From: Dehalococcoidales bacterium
GTDB taxonomy: Bacteria; Chloroflexota; Dehalococcoidia; Dehalococcoidales; JAQTVP01
Length of the DNA stretch: 8,786 bases
Assembly (NCBI GenBank): GCA_028707015.1
Contig: JAQTVP010000063.1
Coordinates: 1 to 8,786 of the forward strand
Direction of reading: 5' to 3'
The position numbers and the translations under genes were made by a program. Shown here one piece after another: positions 7,149-8,786 of this stretch (position 1 is the stretch's first letter; the number at the start of each line of letters is the position of its first letter). The notes beneath the pieces are model-generated. The model did not search any database. It was given only the letters and a program-made list of their open reading frames with translations, and was not told where the DNA came from.

Positions 7149-7358
7149 TTATGGGGTTTTTTTAAATAACCTCTTTATATAAAAAACCAGAATACCACTA
7201 AGTCCTACGATAAATGCCAGGGGAGATATAATAACTGCTATGAAGAAAAAGACTGGTTCTTCTATTTCAAGCCAACCGCTGATCGCATTATGCAGAAAAA
7301 CACTAATAATGAAAACAAATAATGATATTCCAGTTACTAATAGGAATATCTTGAGCAT
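7149..7358 (-). CDS. Small hypothetical protein with two membrane segments
   Basis: This 69-aa protein is not one I recognise by family. Two hydrophobic stretches are clear: residues about 3-22 and 36-61. A short loop HNAISGWLEIEEP with three acidic residues lies between them, and the C-terminus KRLFKKTP is basic. By the positive-inside rule this predicts a hairpin with both ends in the cytoplasm. The start is well supported: ATG at 7358 has AGAGAGG (7364-7370 on the complement) five bases upstream. It is the first gene of a two-gene unit with the XRE regulator. Pairs of a tiny membrane protein and a short XRE protein recur in Firmicutes; their role is mostly unknown. A possible -10 box TATAAT reads on the minus strand at 7402-7407, without a good -35. 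Confidence 0.72.
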   Translation of the reverse strand: MLKIFLLVTGISLFVFIISVFLHNAISGWLEIEEPVFFFIAVIISPLAFIVGLSGILVFYIKRLFKKTP

Positions 7359-7602
7359 TTTTACCTCTCTCAGTTGATTAAGATTTTACATGTTGTAGGA
7401 TATTATAAGAGAATAGATATATTTATCGCGCTCGTGTAAACAAACTATCCGGGAGATATATTTTGTCATCAGGGTTTAAAGGTTGTATTACACTAAAGAG
7501 TCGCACTACGAAAACTATGGTTATATAATTAAAATAAACTGGTTTTTGCAGGATTTGGCTGATTTTTTTTTTTAGTTATATATTTCTAACATAGTATATT
7601 CA

Positions 7603-7658
7603 CGGTTATTTGTCAATATCCATGAACACCATATTATATAATATTTAAAAAATAACCG
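7603..7658. repeat. 9-bp inverted repeat around the hpt promoter region
   Basis: CGGTTATTT (7603-7611) is repeated in inverse as AAATAACCG (7650-7658), with 38 bp between the arms that contain the candidate -35 and -10 boxes. It may be a paired operator half-site. In AT-rich DNA a 9-bp match over this distance can also be chance. Confidence 0.35.
7610..7637 (+). promoter_or_regulatory. Candidate promoter for hpt-ade
   Basis: TTGTCA (7610-7615) lies 16 bp before TATTAT (7632-7637); an overlapping TATAAT at 7637-7642 would need a 21-bp spacer. Transcription would start near 7644-7650, giving a leader of about 60 nt. A competing candidate is TGGACA (7668-7673) with 16 bp to TATAAT (7690-7695), which would make the hpt message nearly leaderless. 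Confidence 0.4.
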
Positions 7659-7706
7659 CTAGCTAATGGACATAATTGGAGGCACAGGGTATAATCCTAA
7701 ATAACT

Positions 7707-8240
7707 ATGAATTCTCAACCTAAACCCAGCATTCTTTTTGACCGTAAAGAAATAGAAAAAACGGTTAGGAGATTAGCGGGTGAAATTACCGATGATTATC
7801 ATGCTAAGCATCCCCTCATGCTAGGTATTCTTAAAGGTTCTTTTATCTTTATGGCTGATTTAGTTAGACTTATTAACATACCAGTAGAAATAGAGTTTAT
7901 CAGATTATCCAGTTATGGGCAGGGCAGGAGTACTGCAGGAGAAATTAAAATGGTACACGGGTTAAGAACTACGATTGTCAACAGGGATATAATAATAGTT
8001 GAGGATATAGTAGATACTGGGCTTACCACGTCATTCCTTATCGATTATTTGTGGAAGCGAAAAGCTCGTTCAGTAAAACTGTGCACATTAACTGATAAAC
8101 CTTCACGCCGGAAGATTCCTGTTAATATTGACTATTTAGGTTTCACCGTTCCTAATAAATTTATAGTAGGCTATGGCATAGATTGGGATGAAAAATTTCG
8201 CTATCTACCCGATATTTGTTTTGTTGAGGTTAAAGGTTAA
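7707..8240 (+). CDS. hpt: Hypoxanthine(-guanine) phosphoribosyltransferase
   Basis: This 177-aa cytoplasmic purine-salvage enzyme transfers phosphoribose from PRPP to hypoxanthine, and usually guanine, giving IMP or GMP. Visible sites are LKGSF (42-46, pyrophosphate loop), SSYG (68-71, flexible loop), the PRPP-binding motif VEDIVDTGLT (98-107) with acidic E99-D100, LTDKPSRRK (128-136) and the base-binding region VPNKFIVGYGIDWDEKFRYLP (148-168, with Lys151). Length is normal for bacterial Hpt. The start ATG 7707 agrees with where relatives begin, and an in-frame TAA at 7692 excludes longer forms. Its start region is odd: the only strong Shine-Dalgarno-like GGAGG (7678-7682) lies 24 nt upstream, too far for normal use. 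The adenine deaminase gene follows after 2 bp, which makes a salvage operon turning adenine to hypoxanthine to IMP. XPRT is less likely because of the Hpt-type C-terminus. Confidence 0.94.
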   Translation: MNSQPKPSILFDRKEIEKTVRRLAGEITDDYHAKHPLMLGILKGSFIFMADLVRLINIPVEIEFIRLSSYGQGRSTAGEIKMVHGLRTTIVNRDIIIVEDIVDTGLTTSFLIDYLWKRKARSVKLCTLTDKPSRRKIPVNIDYLGFTVPNKFIVGYGIDWDEKFRYLPDICFVEVKG

Positions 8241-8242
8241 AA

Positions 8243-8786
8243 TTGTCAAAACAAGCTCATTTAATCTCAGTGGCCAAGGGAGAACTCCCGGCAGACTTAA
8301 TTCTAGCTAATGCTAAAGTAGTAAATGTTTTTACCGGTGACATAGAGCAAGGCAACGTTGCTATAACTGGTAATAATATTGCTGGAGTTGGAGATTATAA
8401 CCAAGCTAAGCAAGTACTTGATTTAAAAGGTAAGTATCTTGCCCCTAGTTTCATCAATGGGCATACTCATGTGGAAAGTTCTATGCTTGATATTGGTCAA
8501 TATGCCCGTGCAGTAGTTCCCCGTGGTACCTTAGCTGTAATTACCGACCTTCACGAGATAGCTAATGTTTGTGGCATAAAAGGAATGAAATATGTTCTGC
8601 GTTATGCCCGTTGTTTACCTTTAAATATTTTCTTAATGGCTCCGTCCTGTGTACCGGCTACCAACATGGAAACTTCAGGAGCTAATATTGAACCTCATAT
8701 TGTGCGTCAGATTCTTAGATGGAAAAATTGTATTGGTTTAGGTGAGGTAATGAACTTCCCTGGCGTGCTCAGTGCTGACATCAACG
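8243..8786 (+). CDS. ade: Adenine deaminase, N-terminal part (cut by window end)
   Basis: Adenine deaminase hydrolyses adenine to hypoxanthine and ammonia. The frame opens at TTG 8243 and stays open to the window edge for 181 residues, of about 570-600 expected. AAAGG (8232-8236) lies six bases before TTG, and TAA 8231-8233 in the same frame rules out an earlier start. GTG 8270 is possible but would remove the conserved region before VAKGELPADL. Family blocks seen are LILANAKVVNVFTGDI (19-34), the amidohydrolase metal site FINGHTHVESS (70-80) with His74 and His76, TDLHEIANV (101-109), APSCVPAT (133-140) with ETSGA (143-147), and GLGEVMNFPGVL (165-176). Two positions differ from the common forms: IDGH reads INGH, and DPHE reads DLHE. 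The metal-binding histidines are kept. It is co-transcribed with hpt, which uses its product. Confidence 0.93.
   Translation, partial: MSKQAHLISVAKGELPADLILANAKVVNVFTGDIEQGNVAITGNNIAGVGDYNQAKQVLDLKGKYLAPSFINGHTHVESSMLDIGQYARAVVPRGTLAVITDLHEIANVCGIKGMKYVLRYARCLPLNIFLMAPSCVPATNMETSGANIEPHIVRQILRWKNCIGLGEVMNFPGVLSADIN

Larger units (their letters stand above)
7359..7706. other. 348-bp gene-free divergent spacer
   Basis: No open frame with a plausible start is seen on either strand. The left part should carry the promoter of the minus-strand pair (TATAAT on the minus strand at 7402-7407). The centre (7440-7560) shows nothing I can assign. An 11-base T run (7563-7573) lacks a stable hairpin before it. 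The right part holds an inverted repeat (CGGTTATTT 7603-7611, AAATAACCG 7650-7658) around a candidate promoter for hpt. Confidence 0.6.

Noticed and set aside
7563..7573. Eleven-base T run as an intrinsic terminator
   Set aside because: Only a 3-bp CAG/CTG pairing precedes it, and no plus-strand gene ends nearby. It is probably just an AT-rich tract.
7603..7658. PurR-type PurBox pair before hpt
   Set aside because: The arms lack the CCGAAC core expected of PurBoxes, and the 38-bp spacing is larger than the usual 16-17 bp. It is kept only as an unassigned inverted repeat.
7689..7706. TATAATCCTAA before hpt, resembling the start of the purine riboswitch core
   Set aside because: The P2 and P3 arms with their loop-loop sequences and the closing P1 arm do not follow; the coding region starts within 12 bases. 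It is better read as a -10-like box.
1..8786. CRISPR array, defence island, insertion sequence or prophage
   Set aside because: No direct-repeat/spacer pattern, transposase, integrase, attachment repeat or nuclease domain was found by reading both strands.

Overview
The window reads as an AT-rich chromosomal segment of a strictly anaerobic Gram-positive bacterium, most likely a clostridial Bacillota. The grounds are the heterodisulfide-reductase-type (Hdr) iron-sulfur flavoproteins, the purine-rich Shine-Dalgarno sites (GGAGG type), the low GC content and the tightly packed small operons. Genus cannot be read from the sequence. No rRNA, tRNA, CRISPR array, insertion sequence or phage gene was found.

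Region 1 (1-3511, + strand). The window opens in the last 40 codons of an ABC-transporter ATPase whose C-terminus looks like the TOBE domain of a molybdate/tungstate importer. After a spacer with a candidate promoter comes a two-gene Hdr-like operon: a 382-aa HdrC-HdrB fusion (HdrD-like layout) and a 653-aa HdrA-type flavoprotein. It closes with a strong 13-bp hairpin. The pair looks like an electron-transfer or electron-bifurcation module whose catalytic partner is not in the window.

Region 2 (3442-5000, + strand). A stand-alone queA (tRNA queuosine synthesis) is followed by a candidate promoter and a cobalamin riboswitch with a clear intrinsic terminator.

Region 3 (5023-6887, + strand). 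The riboswitch leads directly into btuC and btuD, permease and ATPase of a B12-type importer that overlap by one base. No substrate-binding protein gene is present here.

Region 4 (6913-7358, - strand). A two-gene unit encodes a 69-aa protein with two membrane segments and then a 64-aa XRE-type DNA-binding protein. It converges on btuD.

Region 5 (7359-8786, + strand). A 348-bp gene-free stretch carries candidate promoters and an inverted repeat. It is followed by hpt (hypoxanthine phosphoribosyltransferase) and ade (adenine deaminase, TTG start, cut by the window end), which together form a purine-salvage operon.

Most of the content is recognisable housekeeping or energy metabolism. The points most worth a second look are the degenerate first CCG module of the Hdr fusion protein, the Hdr pair beside a Mo/W importer, the B12 importer without a binding protein, the small membrane-protein/XRE pair, and the unusual start region of hpt.
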